Below are positions 16,686 to 27,255 of a DNA stretch of 64,000 nt, in pieces; the first letter of the stretch is position 1; every line of letters begins with the position of its first letter. The position numbers and the translations under genes were made by a program. The notes under the pieces were generated by a model. That model saw only the letters and a list, made by a program, of their open reading frames with translations. It made no database searches and was not told the DNA's origin. This stretch comes from Bradyrhizobium sp. CSA207. Its GTDB lineage: Bacteria; Pseudomonadota; Alphaproteobacteria; Rhizobiales; Xanthobacteraceae. The DNA lies in the NCBI RefSeq assembly GCF_029051685.1, contig NZ_JAACFT010000027.1, positions 1 to 64,000 on the forward strand. Reading direction: 5' to 3'.

Positions 16686-17765
16686 ATGCTGGGCCCTTCG
16701 ACCATAGCGTTTGCATGCGGGCTTGCCGCCGGTGCCGTTCTCGGCGTTTCCGGCCGTGCTGGCCGCTTCTGCACGCTCGCGATGCTCGAGGATGCGTTCT
16801 TCGGATCGGATTTTCGCCGGCTCAGATCCTTTGCTCTGGCCGCGGCGGTCGCCCTGCTCACGACCCAAGCGCTGGCCGAGTTCGGCATCGTAGACCTGTC
16901 GCGGTCGATCTATCTCACAGCATCGATCGGCCTGGGCGGCGCGATCATCGGCGGGTTGATGTTCGGCGTTGGCATGGCGCTGGTCGGCACCTGCGGTTTC
17001 GGCACGCTGGTGCGAATCGGCGGTGGCGATCTGCGTGCCATCGTGGTCTTTCTCGTGCTCGGCCTGTCCGCGCTCGCGACCATGCGCGGCATCACTGGCA
17101 TGCTCCGCGTGAAGCTGATCGAGCCATTGTCGGTGCGCCTCACCGAAGGCAACAACCAGACGCTGACTTCGCTGCTTGGGGCCGGCAGCACGACGCGCGT
17201 AATCCTCGTCGTGTCGATTGCCGCCGCGCTCGCTTTCTGGGCGCTCGCGGATGGCCGCCTGATCCGGTCGCCGCGACTATTGGTCTCCGGTCTTGCCGTC
17301 GGCGCCGCGATTGCGTTCGGATGGTTCGCGACGGGGTGGCTCGCGGATGACGAATTTGATCCCGTGCGCGTCTCCTCGCTCACCTTCGTTGCCCCGCTTG
17401 GCGACACTATCCTTTACATCGCCACCTTCTCCGGCGCGCGGTTGAATTTTGGCATCGGCTCGGTCGCCGGCGTCGTCGCCGGCTCGTTTGCCGCCGCCAT
17501 GCTCGGACGCGGCTTTCGCTGGGAGGCTTGCGACGACGCCCGTGAATTGAAGCGTCACATGACCGGCGCGCTTCTGATGGGTATAGGCGGGATCATGTCA
17601 ATGGGATGCACCATTGGCCAGGGATTGACCGCATTCTCAACACTCGCTCTCTCGGCGCCGATCACAATGCTGGCGATTGCCGCCGGAGCGCGGCTCGGGC
17701 TGGAGTTCACGATGACTGGCGAGTGGCTGCCAGCAGTGCGCAAGCTGTTCGGCGTCTCGACGTAG
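16686..17765 (+). CDS. soxT: SoxT, YeeE/YedE-type membrane protein
   Basis: A 359-aa polytopic membrane protein starting at ATG 16686 behind GGGAGG. Family marks are SGRAGRFCTLAML, GVGMALVGTCGFG and SMGCTIGQG; the three cysteines form the sulfur-passing path in this family. Last gene of soxSRT, probably importing thiosulfate-derived sulfur, perhaps to signal to SoxR; that role is inference. It is a distant relative of the YeeE/YedE protein at 4725. Confidence 0.87.
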   Translation: MLGPSTIAFACGLAAGAVLGVSGRAGRFCTLAMLEDAFFGSDFRRLRSFALAAAVALLTTQALAEFGIVDLSRSIYLTASIGLGGAIIGGLMFGVGMALVGTCGFGTLVRIGGGDLRAIVVFLVLGLSALATMRGITGMLRVKLIEPLSVRLTEGNNQTLTSLLGAGSTTRVILVVSIAAALAFWALADGRLIRSPRLLVSGLAVGAAIAFGWFATGWLADDEFDPVRVSSLTFVAPLGDTILYIATFSGARLNFGIGSVAGVVAGSFAAAMLGRGFRWEACDDARELKRHMTGALLMGIGGIMSMGCTIGQGLTAFSTLALSAPITMLAIAAGARLGLEFTMTGEWLPAVRKLFGVST

Positions 17766-18364
17766 TGGAAATAACACCGCTTCTGCACATGTGGCCGGAA
17801 TCCGAAGCGCCTTCACCTTCACCAAGAAGCATTCAGCTCTCGACGGCTTAGACGAGCGCGAAATCCGCATGCTGGTTCCCATAGCCAACAGCTCCCATGG
17901 GCTCCGCGCACGAACTACTTAGCGACATCTGGTCGCCTATATCCGAACTTCAACCGCGATACTCAATAGCGCGCGTTTTCCAATTATCTTACCGTCCGGC
18001 CGGCTATTTCGGACAACGCCTGATGAACGTTCTTTGGAAGAGCAAGCCAAACCGGGAACAACAAAAACGTAGGATATGTGATCGACGGCGGCTATTTTGA
18101 CAACAATTGCGCTGTCACATCTCAGGAGCTTGCAATAGCCGCGACAACGGCTCTTGGTCTTGCAAAGCTCGACAATTCCTGCCCGCAAGGCTCCCGCAAG
18201 GCAATCTTTTTGGAGTCCGCTTGCGCTCTATCCACTCTCATCATCAACAACATTCCCAATTCATTACGACAACAGCCATTTGCCCATCCTCAGTTGACGC
18301 ACTCAACTCCTCCGGTCCGAACGCCTTCTCCCGTGTCGAGTTCATGATCTTTGGTGTCAGACGG
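17766..18364. other. Gene-poor interval with coding scraps
   Basis: Between soxT and the DoxX gene there is no intact gene. A plus-strand stretch at about 17794-17920 reads GIRSAFTFTKKHSALDG and DEREIRMLVPIANS before a stop, which looks coding but I cannot place it. Another at 18042-18200 resembles a patatin-type lipase and is listed separately. The interval looks like degraded DNA. Confidence 0.5.
18042..18200 (+). pseudogene. Possible patatin-like phospholipase remnant
   Basis: One frame reads GYVIDGGYFDNNCAVTSQEL, similar to the Asp-Gly catalytic segment (DGG.F.N) of patatin-like phospholipases. No serine motif or start is found upstream, and the frame drifts into unrelated sequence afterwards. 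Evidence is a single motif, so confidence is low. Confidence 0.3.
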
Positions 18365-18799
18365 CTAGGCCACCTCTGCCCGTTCCCGGGGCAACTTCCT
18401 CATCAGCGCATCCAGCGAAAATGCGCCGGGGCCTACGCTTGCGATGATCCCAAAGGCGCCGAGGAGGCCAACATTCTTCAAGAAATGGATGAGTAGGCCC
18501 TGCCGAGCGGCTCCTTCGAGCATCCAAAAATTGTGGAATGTTACAGTAGCTGCGAGCGTGTAGAGTATGAGTCCGATGGCGACTGCACGGGAATAGAAAC
18601 CGACCGCAATGCAGATCGCGCCCAACATCTCAACCGTTGCCACGAAGATGGTCAGCGGCATTGCCAGTGGATATCCCTTGGTCGCAAGCAGGGCCGCAGT
18701 CGCGTCGAGGGTTTCAAATTTTCCCGCCGCGCTGAACGCGTAAAGAGCGATCAGAGCAATCCGCCCGACCAATAACCCCCAGTCACGGCTTCCTTCCAT
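18365..18799 (-). CDS. DoxX family membrane protein
   Basis: A 144-aa membrane protein with four hydrophobic segments and the DoxX pattern: GRIALIALYAFSAAGKFE, ATVEMLGAICIAVG, and FHNFWML. Members include the small subunit of thiosulfate:quinone oxidoreductase and many of unknown role. Start at ATG 18799 behind AGGAGAAC. It is a stand-alone gene between two decayed intervals. The closeness to the sox locus is suggestive, but plain DoxX proteins are common and not tied to sulfur. Confidence 0.85.
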   Translation of the reverse strand: MEGSRDWGLLVGRIALIALYAFSAAGKFETLDATAALLATKGYPLAMPLTIFVATVEMLGAICIAVGFYSRAVAIGLILYTLAATVTFHNFWMLEGAARQGLLIHFLKNVGLLGAFGIIASVGPGAFSLDALMRKLPRERAEVA

Positions 18800-18840
18800 G
18801 TTGTTCTCCTTCTTTGTGCTACTGCTTTCGCACCCGACCG

Positions 18841-19149
18841 TCAGCTCAAAGAGGCCTTCACCCGCTCCGGTGAAAACGGCAGATCCCGAATTCGCTTCCC
18901 GGTCGCATGCGCGAAGGCATTTGCCAAAGCTGCAGATGCGGCACCGACGGATCCTTCGCCGGCGCCAAGGCTCGGCAGCTCTGGCCGATCGATCAGGATG
19001 ACGTCGATCGGCGGCACTTCCGGATAGGTCATGATCGGATAGCGACTCCAGTTGAGCGACGTAATACTCCGATCGTCAAAGGATACCGATTCCTTCAGGG
19101 CCCAACTCAGCCCTTGCACGATTCCGCCCTCGGTCTGAGCAATGACACC
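18841..19149 (-). pseudogene. Xanthine-dehydrogenase-type molybdopterin subunit, C-terminal fragment
   Basis: The last ~100 residues of a large molybdenum hydroxylase subunit: IAQTEGGIVQGLSWALKE, PIDVILIDRPELPSLGAG, and EGSVGAASAALANAFAHATG. The GAGE motif with its active-site glutamate is intact, but the rest of the enzyme is missing. It is joined in frame to foreign sequence upstream. Dead fragment. Confidence 0.85.
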
Positions 19150-19240
19150 GCTGCTTGAGCACGGCCGCCACCTCGACGACGATCTGAGGAGCGAGCCCTT
19201 CGGAAGGTTCATCGAACAGGACGAGACGCCGACGTGCTCC
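19150..19240 (-). pseudogene. LivF-type ABC ATPase scrap
   Basis: In a frame different from its two neighbours, about 30 codons read RRRLVLFDEPSEGLAPQIVV and then EVAAVLKQR. This is the Walker B/D-loop region of branched-chain amino-acid ABC ATPases. It lies exactly between the HxlR and molybdopterin fragments, so the open frame over it reads nonsense. Part of a three-piece mosaic. Confidence 0.75.
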
Positions 19241-19389
19241 CTTGCCCAGTCAGCAAAGGGCTCGATCGCCTGCCACAACGTGCTGCCAAGAGGCGTCAAC
19301 GCGTAGTCTACGCGCGGGGGTGTGGTCGGGTAGACTGTGCGGGTGAGAAGTCCGTCACGCTCCAGTCCGCGCACCGTGAACGTAAGCAT
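19234..19389 (-). pseudogene. HxlR-family regulator fragment
   Basis: The first 52 residues of the open frame read MLTFTVRGLERDGLLTRTVY and then PPRVDYALTPLG, ending DWAREH. This is the recognition helix and wing of HxlR-type winged-helix regulators. Upstream in-frame sequence (GASRKR) may be the rest of the helix, but no start is visible. The protein leaves homology at about 19234. Because the mosaic frame stays open to 18841, it would be misread as a 182-aa gene. Confidence 0.75.
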
Positions 19390-19571
19390 CCGCTTCCGCG
19401 AAGCGCCTGCGGCTCGGGACGAAACGAAGGCGAACGTCAGCGGGCTGCCCTTGAGGGGCCCTACCCCGGTCTCACTGCAACTGGCAATGCTGGACCGCTA
19501 CATCGAAACCGTCAACGCACTTGCCGACACGATAGCAAGCCACGCAAGCGCGGAGGACGACCGGGGCCCCG

Positions 19572-19931
19572 TTGGTCGCCGACTTCAGCGTCATCGTCTA
19601 CCCGAAACGCCCTTGGGAAGGCTTTGAGGTCGAGGTCAAGGGAAAGCTGACCGTACTCGTCGGCGGAGAGCTCTTTTCGGAAGCCCACCATAGTTGTGGG
19701 TCATACGTGGTAGCTGGGAGCGACTCGCCCGCGATGACAACTTTCGCCTGGATTGTTGAGAATGCCTGGAAGCCCCTCCGGCAGGGATCATCTCGCGCAG
19801 CGGCTTCGTCGGGCTGGCAGCGGATGCAGATGTTTAAGCAGCCGAATGGCCGAGCCGAAAGCCCCCTCATCACATTGTCGAGATACGTTCCTGAACAGCT
19901 CAAAAAAACACCGTTTGAAAAACCGTTTTAG
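19572..19931 (+). CDS. Uncharacterised open frame, possibly remnant
   Basis: A plus-strand frame of 119 codons with a protein-like first half (VADFSVIVYPKRPWEGFEVE, VKGKLTVLVGGEL) and a poorer second half. A different frame just upstream (about 19455-19565) reads LAMLDRYIETVNALADTIAS, so the two may once have been one gene. No family recognised. It lies between the mosaic pseudogene and the tRNA, where little appears intact. Confidence 0.3.
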   Translation: MVADFSVIVYPKRPWEGFEVEVKGKLTVLVGGELFSEAHHSCGSYVVAGSDSPAMTTFAWIVENAWKPLRQGSSRAAASSGWQRMQMFKQPNGRAESPLITLSRYVPEQLKKTPFEKPF

Positions 19932-19977
19932 TTCGGCCTTCTCAAACGGTTTCTCTCGCTAAGGTCTTGATTTTGTT

Positions 19978-20053
<76 letters not shown>

Positions 20054-20219
20054 GAAAGGCGGTCAATGCCTTGCGAGGCCGGTCGTTTAGCAAAGCGAAC
20101 CGGGTATGGCAAGCGATGCAACGAAGGTTTTCCAACGGTTCGTCCACAAGCCCCGGAATGCGAAAAGCCGCTGAATTCCAGCGGCTTCGCCAAAGTTAAT
20201 CCCGGAAAATCCCGCCCGC

Positions 20220-20831
20220 CTACAGCCGGCCGTCGCGATCCCGGTCCGGACCGCCGTCCCGGTCGAAATGGTCGCCATGGAAGCGATCCATACCCCGCTC
20301 CATCATGCGGTCCATGCCACGCTCCATGAAGCGGTGGTGCGGACCGTCGTCGCCGCCGCCGAACGGACCGCGATGGCGGGTCAGCACGGCGAGGCGCCGC
20401 TTCTGGCCGTCATCCAGCGTCTTGTAGAGGGGCTCGGCCGCATCGGCGATCTTCTTCAGGGCCGCGGAGGTCGCGCTCATGTCCTCGGCACGCTGGCGCA
20501 GGCGGGCGACCGGATCATCCGGCTTGCCGGCATCCTTGTCGGCGTCTCCGGGGCCGGCATTCATCCGCGCATTGGCGCGGTCGATGCGCAGCTTGGCGAG
20601 CTCGCGCACCGCGGTCTCGACCGGCGGCCACAGCTTGTCCTGATCGGCATTGAGCTTCAGCCCGGCATGGACCGCGGCGATCCGCGCGTCGACGAAGGCG
20701 GCGCGGTCTTCCGGGTTCATGCGCATGTGGCGGAAGTGCTCCATCCACGGGCGATGATGATATTGGGCATAGACCGCGCCCGAGCCGGCGATGCTGAGCG
20801 CGGCGATGGCGGCGATGGTGAACTTCTTCAT
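20220..20831 (-). CDS. Periplasmic Spy/LTXXQ-type protein
   Basis: A 203-aa protein with signal peptide MKKFTIAAIAALSIAGSGA, starting at ATG 20831 behind GGAGG. The mature part is helical and charged, with RMNPEDRAAFVDARIAAVHA and LKLNADQDKLW, the repeated LT/LNADQ-type motif of Spy/CpxP-like envelope-stress proteins. The C-terminal tail is rich in His, Met and Asp (HHRFMERGMDRMMERGMDR), which could bind metal. Stand-alone gene. Chaperone or metal role is inferred from family. Confidence 0.78.
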   Translation of the reverse strand: MKKFTIAAIAALSIAGSGAVYAQYHHRPWMEHFRHMRMNPEDRAAFVDARIAAVHAGLKLNADQDKLWPPVETAVRELAKLRIDRANARMNAGPGDADKDAGKPDDPVARLRQRAEDMSATSAALKKIADAAEPLYKTLDDGQKRRLAVLTRHRGPFGGGDDGPHHRFMERGMDRMMERGMDRFHGDHFDRDGGPDRDRDGRL

Positions 20832-21019
20832 ACGGACCTCCTCTGGAAGGATGCTCCGGAAGATGGGCGCAAGCGCCATCGCATTCAACTTACAAGTTGG
20901 ACAGAGACTTACCCTTACCAAGATGTAATTCGTTGTCGCAGTTTGAAATCATTCGCAACAGGGAATGGCATGAATGGACTGGAGGGCTCCTGATACCGCC
21001 AGAAGCCCTCCCGTTCATG

Positions 21020-22024
21020 TCAGTTCGTCGTGCTCTTCGCTTCCTTCTGGAACTCGTCGATCAGCGACTGGCCGATGCGGCCTGCGGCGTCCTTATAGAC
21101 CGACTCCATCGCCTTGCGCATCGCCTCGTCCTGCTCCGGCGTCAGCTTGATGATCTCGCTCTTGCCGCTCTTCTTGATCTCGGCGAGCGCGTCGTTGTTC
21201 TCCTTCTGCGACTGCGTATTGTTGAAGTCAGTCGCCTCCTTCATCGCCTTTGTAAGCTGGTCGCGGATGTCGGCCGGCAGCTCGTCCCAGAACTTCTTAT
21301 TCACGATCACGACGTAGCCGATATAGCCGTGGTTGGTCTCGGTGATGTACTTCTGCACCTCGTGCATCTTCTGGGTATAGATATTCGACCAGGTGTTCTC
21401 CTGGCCGTCGACCACGCCGGTCTGGAGCGCCTGGTAGACTTCCCCGAAAGCCATCACTTGCGGGAGCGAGCCGAGCGTCTTGAACTGGGCCTGCAGCACC
21501 CGCGAGGACTGGATACGGAACTTGACGCCCTGGTAGTCGCCAGGCGTCACCAGCTTCTTGTTGGCGCTCATCTGCTTGAAGCCGTTGTCCCAGTAGGCAA
21601 GGCCGGTGATGCCCTTGGAGTCGAGCAGCTTGAGCAGCCGGAGGCCGAGCGGGCCTTCCGTCACCTTACGCAGCGTCTTCAGGTCGGGAAGGATGTAGGG
21701 CAGATCGAACACCTCGAATTCGCGGATGCCGAGCGGTCCGAATTTCGAGTTCGACGGCGCCAGCATCTGCACGCTGCCGAGCTGAAGCGCCTCGAGCTCT
21801 TCCTTGTCCTTGTAGAGCGTCGAGTTCGGATAGACCTCGATCTTGACCTTGCCGCCGGTGTATTTCTCGGCAAGCTCCTTGAACTTCTCCGACGCCTTGC
21901 CCTTCGGCGTGTCGGTGGCGACGACGTGGCTGAACTTGATGATGATGGGGTCGGCGCTGGCGGGGCCGACAAGACTACTCAAGGCCAATACCGCGACGGA
22001 CGCCGCGATCGCGAAGGTGCGCAT
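21020..22024 (-). CDS. TRAP transporter solute-binding protein, DctP family
   Basis: A 334-aa periplasmic protein with signal peptide MRTFAIAASVAVLALSS and DctP features: IIIKFSHVVATDTPKGKAS, the conserved arginine region VKFRIQSSRVLQAQF, and AFGEVYQALQTGVVDGQENT. This family binds C4-dicarboxylates and other organic acids for a sodium-driven TRAP permease. No dctQ or dctM gene is nearby, so it works with a permease elsewhere. Confidence 0.9.
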   Translation of the reverse strand: MRTFAIAASVAVLALSSLVGPASADPIIIKFSHVVATDTPKGKASEKFKELAEKYTGGKVKIEVYPNSTLYKDKEELEALQLGSVQMLAPSNSKFGPLGIREFEVFDLPYILPDLKTLRKVTEGPLGLRLLKLLDSKGITGLAYWDNGFKQMSANKKLVTPGDYQGVKFRIQSSRVLQAQFKTLGSLPQVMAFGEVYQALQTGVVDGQENTWSNIYTQKMHEVQKYITETNHGYIGYVVIVNKKFWDELPADIRDQLTKAMKEATDFNNTQSQKENNDALAEIKKSGKSEIIKLTPEQDEAMRKAMESVYKDAAGRIGQSLIDEFQKEAKSTTN

Positions 22025-22170
22025 AATCTCTCCCTGCTGTGTTATTTGGGCCGCCCGGCGCGCGGGCGACCTCTCCTCATGCCAGCCACATCCATACAGG
22101 CCGGCGCCGCCACCTGCTATTGGCCGTTAGCAGGGCAGCTATTCAGCATGCACCCGAGCACCGCTGCGCT

Positions 22171-22296
22171 CCCTCTCCCGCTTGCGGGAGAGGGCGGGGG
22201 AGAGGGTGTCTCCTCACACGAGAACCCCCGAGAGGAGAGAGCCCTCACCCGCCGCGCGCTTCGCACGCGTCGGCCTCTCCCGCAAGCGGGAGAGGC
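22171..22296. repeat. Paired palindromic repeat element
   Basis: Two near-identical hairpins face each other across 80 bases. The first is CCCTCTCCCGC-TT-GCGGGAGAGGG at 22171-22194, the second GCCTCTCCCGC-AA-GCGGGAGAGGC at 22273-22296. Each stem is perfect over 11 base pairs. There is no U-run, so they are not classic terminators. Elements like this are scattered through rhizobial genomes. It lies between the TRAP binding-protein gene and the leuA stop. Confidence 0.75.
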
Positions 22297-22322
22297 GAAG
22301 CCAACGCGCAGCAACGCAAACG

Positions 22323-23885
<1,563 letters not shown>

Positions 23886-23957
23886 TTCAAATTTCCTTTT
23901 GAGCTTTCGCGCCGGTCATTTCCTTGGGCGCTATCGGGGTCCGCTGATCTCGTACAT

Positions 23958-24001
23958 CCCCTGAGTGCCCAGGCGCGCAGCGCCCAGCCGGCCCTCAGGG
24001 G
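23958..24001 (-). promoter_or_regulatory. Hairpin overlapping the end of the leuA leader peptide
   Basis: On the transcript strand, CCCCTGAG pairs with CTCAGGGG over an outer 8-bp stem, with an inner GGCGC/GCGCC helix. The leader peptide's TGA stop lies inside the first arm, so ribosome stalling at the leucine codons just upstream would change this fold. There is no U-run after it, so it may block translation or be part of a larger attenuator. Mechanism is inference. Confidence 0.55.
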
Positions 24002-24111
24002 CAAGTAAGAAGAAGCCCGCCAATAAGAAGGGTGGGCAGCGCGGCCGGGATCGTGGCGGCGGCCAGAGCCACCTCCCTCGAAATCCCATCGATTTGGCCG
24101 CGAATCAGCAT
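23995..24111 (-). CDS. Leucine-rich leader peptide of leuA
   Basis: A 38-codon frame begins at ATG 24111, seven bases after AAAGGG, and ends LPTLLIGGLLLTCP at a TGA 110 bases before leuA. Five of the last ten or so codons are leucine, all CTT, a rare choice in this GC-rich genome, so translation would be sensitive to leucyl-tRNA supply. The stop sits in the arm of a strong hairpin. Leader-peptide attenuation of leuA has been predicted in alphaproteobacteria; this instance was read directly here. A GTG at codon 14 is an alternative start. Confidence 0.7.
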   Translation of the reverse strand: MLIRGQIDGISREVALAAATIPAALPTLLIGGLLLTCP

Positions 24112-24293
24112 TGCCAGACCCTTTTTGAGCCCACAAATCCTCAGTCAAAACCGTTGACGATAGGTTGCCGGGAACTCAATGGACCGTTCTTAAACGAAAA
24201 ATAGGCGCAACTGCAACGCCAAAAGATGGTCAGCGGGATTGACCTGGTTGCAGGTGGCGACCCTCCCGGTCCGGTCGGCGCGTGAGCTGACGG

Positions 24294-24554
24294 CTATCCC
24301 GCGCGGCGGGCGCGGGCCCTGCTTTCCCAGCGGTTCAGCATCTGGCCGAGCTCGCCTGTGGCCGGGGGCACGACCTCGTTGGTGTTGGCAGGCGCGGCGG
24401 CGGGAAGCCAATCCGGTTGCGTATACTCACGCCAGCGGCGGGCTTCCGCACGCCGTTTGCGGGACACGAAATCGCGCGTGAAATAACCGGCGGCGAACGC
24501 GATGGCGAGCGACAAGACCATTACGACAACAGCTAGCACAACGAACTCCGGCAT
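24294..24554 (-). CDS. Small single-span membrane protein
   Basis: An 86-aa protein with one N-terminal membrane helix (FVVLAVVVMVLSLAIAFAAGY) followed by a positively charged stretch (RDFVSRKRRAEARRWREY) and a proline-rich soluble tail. Positive residues after the helix predict an N-out, C-in orientation. No known domain. Divergent from the lactonase gene at 24818. Confidence 0.6.
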   Translation of the reverse strand: MPEFVVLAVVVMVLSLAIAFAAGYFTRDFVSRKRRAEARRWREYTQPDWLPAAAPANTNEVVPPATGELGQMLNRWESRARARRAG

Positions 24555-24817
24555 TTGCCCCAGGAGCGAGTTCTGCCAACATCGCGTGCGAGGTCAAGGC
24601 TTGACAGCGGACAAAACGGGCTCCGGTTGACCTGCAAGATGGAACGAATTGTCGCGTCGCGACTTCTGTGGCGCCGGTGTGCGTCGAGTTCCGCGTTTGT
24701 GGGCTTGGAGGCGCGCAAAGGATGCGAACCGGCGCTCGCAACCGGGCGCAGACCGGACTAACCTTCACAGCTGCTCGGCCGGATCAACCGGCCAGCGAAC
24801 ATGACCGGGAGGATGCG

Positions 24818-26041
24818 ATGACACGCCAAAAGCAGCGTGACCAGAATGCTGCGCTTTCACGACGAACGCTGGTCCAGGGGCTTGCCCTCTGCGCTGGCGC
24901 CACGATGGCGGGCGCGGGCCAGGCGCTGGCCCAGGCCGGACCAGCCGCGCCGCCGACGACAATCACCACCCCGCCGCGCGATTTCGGCCCGGGCGGCGCG
25001 CCGACCACGTATTTCTGGGACCCCGACATCATCGCGGTCGATCCCTCCTTTAACGACCTCGCCCAGCCCAATACCGCGATCAAGCGGCTCCATACGGGAC
25101 TGCTGTGGGCCGAAGGCCCGGCGTGGAGCGCACAGGGCCGCTATCTGTTGTGGAGCGACATTCCCAACAACCGGCAGATGCGCTGGAGCGAGGACGACGG
25201 CCGCGTCAGCGTATTTCGCGCTCCGTCAAACAACTCCAACGGCAACTCGTTCGACTTCCAGGGCCGCCAGCTCTCCTGCGAGCACCTGACCCGGCGGGTG
25301 ACACGCTACGAGCATGACGGCACCGCCACCGTGCTCGCGGACTCCTATCAGGGCAAGAAGCTGAACTCGCCGAACGACGTCGTCGCGCATCCCGACGGCA
25401 GCTACTGGTTCACCGATCCGCCTTATGGAGGCCAGCTCTATGAGGGCGAGCCCGACGCCGCGGGCGGCCCGAGCAATTCCGGTGGCAAGCTCAATCCGCG
25501 GATCGGCCAGCCGGCCGGCTTCGCGCCGGGCAAGCGCGAGCTGCCGACCAACTGCTACCGCATCGACCCCTCCGGCCGTGTCGACCTCGTCGTCACCGAG
25601 GAGCAGGTGCCCGATCCCAACGGGCTGTGCTTCTCGCCCGATTTCAAGAAGCTCTACGTCGCCTCGACCGGCAAGGGACCAGGCGACACCGGGCCGGGCG
25701 GCAAGGGCGAGATCTTCGTGTTCGACGTCGGCGGCGACAACAAACTTTCCAATCTCAAGAAGTTCAGCGATTGCGTGATCGACGGCGTGAAGTGCGGGCC
25801 GGACGGCGTGCGCTGCGACGTCAACGGCAATGTCTGGGCCTCCAGCAATGCCGGCCGCGCCGTCGGCTATAACGGCGTGACGGTGTGGTCGCCGGACGGC
25901 AAGCTGCTCGGCCGCATCCGCCTGCCCGAAGTCTGCGGCAACATCTGCTTCGGCGGCCCAAAGCGAAACCGCCTGTTCATGGCTGCGAGCCAGTCGCTCT
26001 ACGCGGTGTACACGGCGACGCAAGGCGCAGGTCCCGGCTGA
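24818..26041 (+). CDS. Tat-exported SMP-30/gluconolactonase family protein
   Basis: A 407-aa six-bladed propeller protein. I start at ATG 24818 behind GGGAGG, which brings the Tat motif SRRTLVQGLAL near the N-terminus. Family marks are LLWAEGPAWSAQGRYLLWSD, KLNSPNDVVAHPDGSYWFTD, PDPNGLCFSPDFKKLYVAST and PDGVRCDVNGNVWASS, containing the metal-binding Glu, Asn and Asp positions. It probably hydrolyses a sugar lactone in the periplasm. Stand-alone gene; exact substrate unknown. Confidence 0.88.
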   Translation: MTRQKQRDQNAALSRRTLVQGLALCAGATMAGAGQALAQAGPAAPPTTITTPPRDFGPGGAPTTYFWDPDIIAVDPSFNDLAQPNTAIKRLHTGLLWAEGPAWSAQGRYLLWSDIPNNRQMRWSEDDGRVSVFRAPSNNSNGNSFDFQGRQLSCEHLTRRVTRYEHDGTATVLADSYQGKKLNSPNDVVAHPDGSYWFTDPPYGGQLYEGEPDAAGGPSNSGGKLNPRIGQPAGFAPGKRELPTNCYRIDPSGRVDLVVTEEQVPDPNGLCFSPDFKKLYVASTGKGPGDTGPGGKGEIFVFDVGGDNKLSNLKKFSDCVIDGVKCGPDGVRCDVNGNVWASSNAGRAVGYNGVTVWSPDGKLLGRIRLPEVCGNICFGGPKRNRLFMAASQSLYAVYTATQGAGPG

Positions 26042-26248
26042 GGCCGACTACGCGATCCATGAGCGAGGGGCGCTGGCCTAAACCGTCGGCGCCCCGGTCG
26101 CTTCGTGCCCGCGTCATTGCTTGCGTGTGCAGTCACGGACGTGGCCGACGCGCGCGCCTTAGACACTGTACGGCGCGCGGGCAGAGATGCGGTTCCCTGA
26201 CCGATGCCGAGGATTTCGTCTAAGGGCCCTAGTCGACAACAGCGATGG

Positions 26249-27253
26249 TCAGGGCGACGGAGCGGACTGGCCGGCAAAGGCGGCATCTGCTTCGGCGCGC
26301 AGCCGGTCGGGCGTGTCGAGGTAACGCGGCGAGTAGTGAAACGTCGTCATTCGCTTCACGCCGGCGGTGCGGGCGAGATGGCCGGCCTGCGCGGCCGTCA
26401 GGTGCCGGCGTTGCTGTGCAATATCCGCATCGTCGCCGGCAAAGGCCGCCTCGATGAAGAGATGATCGGCACCGCGCGCGAGCGCGATAATGTTCTCCGC
26501 GTTGGCGGGGGTGAAGGCGACGTCGGTCACGTATGCTACCCGCTGTCCGGGCGCAACTTTGAGCGCGTGCCGCGTGAGCTCACCGAGTTTGATAACGCGG
26601 CCGGCATCCACGGCAATCGACGCATCCTCCCCCGCACCACTGCGGACCGCGCGCTTGGCCGCGTTGAGCCAGGGGCCGACGTCGAGACCAAGCTGCGCCA
26701 ATCCGACGGTCCAGACGTTGACCCGCACCGTCTCCTGCAACGCAAAACCGAGGCAGGCAATGCCGTGATCAAGCGTTACCGCCTCGATGGAGAGATCGCC
26801 GTCCCGGAACACCAGCCCCGGCGGCAAGACCGCTTTCTCGTACGGCGCCGCGCGAAACTGCTGCCTTGCTGGAAAGATGGTCCAGTCACCGAGCCGGCCG
26901 TCGTGAAACTCGGCCGCTTCGATCGCGAAGTCCTGCGAATTTGCGCCGAGCAGATTCCAGCTATAACTCGCAAGCTTTCCGGCGACGCCGTCGACGAGAC
27001 CGGGCGGGCCGATCATGCGCACGCGGCCGGGTTGCTGATGCCGGACCCGCAGCAACTGATCGAAGCCGGCGAAGTGATCCATATGCCGATGGCTGACGAA
27101 GACGTCGCTGATGCGCTGCAGTTCGCGGCTGGATAGCGCCGAGAGATCGCCGATGTCGAACAGCATGGCGCGCCGTCCGAACCTGAAGTCGACCAACAGG
27201 CCGGGATCGGCAAGCGGCTCGTTGACCAGGCGGCATTGAACCAGTCGAGCCAT
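26249..27253 (-). CDS. MBL-fold metallohydrolase (RNase Z-like)
   Basis: A 334-aa protein with the metallo-beta-lactamase HxHxDH motif in FVSHRHMDHFAGFD and further ligands in VAYVTDVAF and MTTFHYSPRY. The architecture is that of RNase Z/ElaC-like enzymes, but a tRNA-processing role cannot be claimed because the exosite arm is not evident. Start ATG 27253 directly follows a triplicated 17-18 base repeat that contains its ribosome-binding region. Confidence 0.85.
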   Translation of the reverse strand: MARLVQCRLVNEPLADPGLLVDFRFGRRAMLFDIGDLSALSSRELQRISDVFVSHRHMDHFAGFDQLLRVRHQQPGRVRMIGPPGLVDGVAGKLASYSWNLLGANSQDFAIEAAEFHDGRLGDWTIFPARQQFRAAPYEKAVLPPGLVFRDGDLSIEAVTLDHGIACLGFALQETVRVNVWTVGLAQLGLDVGPWLNAAKRAVRSGAGEDASIAVDAGRVIKLGELTRHALKVAPGQRVAYVTDVAFTPANAENIIALARGADHLFIEAAFAGDDADIAQQRRHLTAAQAGHLARTAGVKRMTTFHYSPRYLDTPDRLRAEADAAFAGQSAPSP

Positions 27254-27255
27254 AT

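Noticed and set aside
19908..19950. AAACCGTTT repeats before the tRNA gene
   Set aside because: They could form a weak hairpin or an attachment site, but no second copy flanking an element was found.
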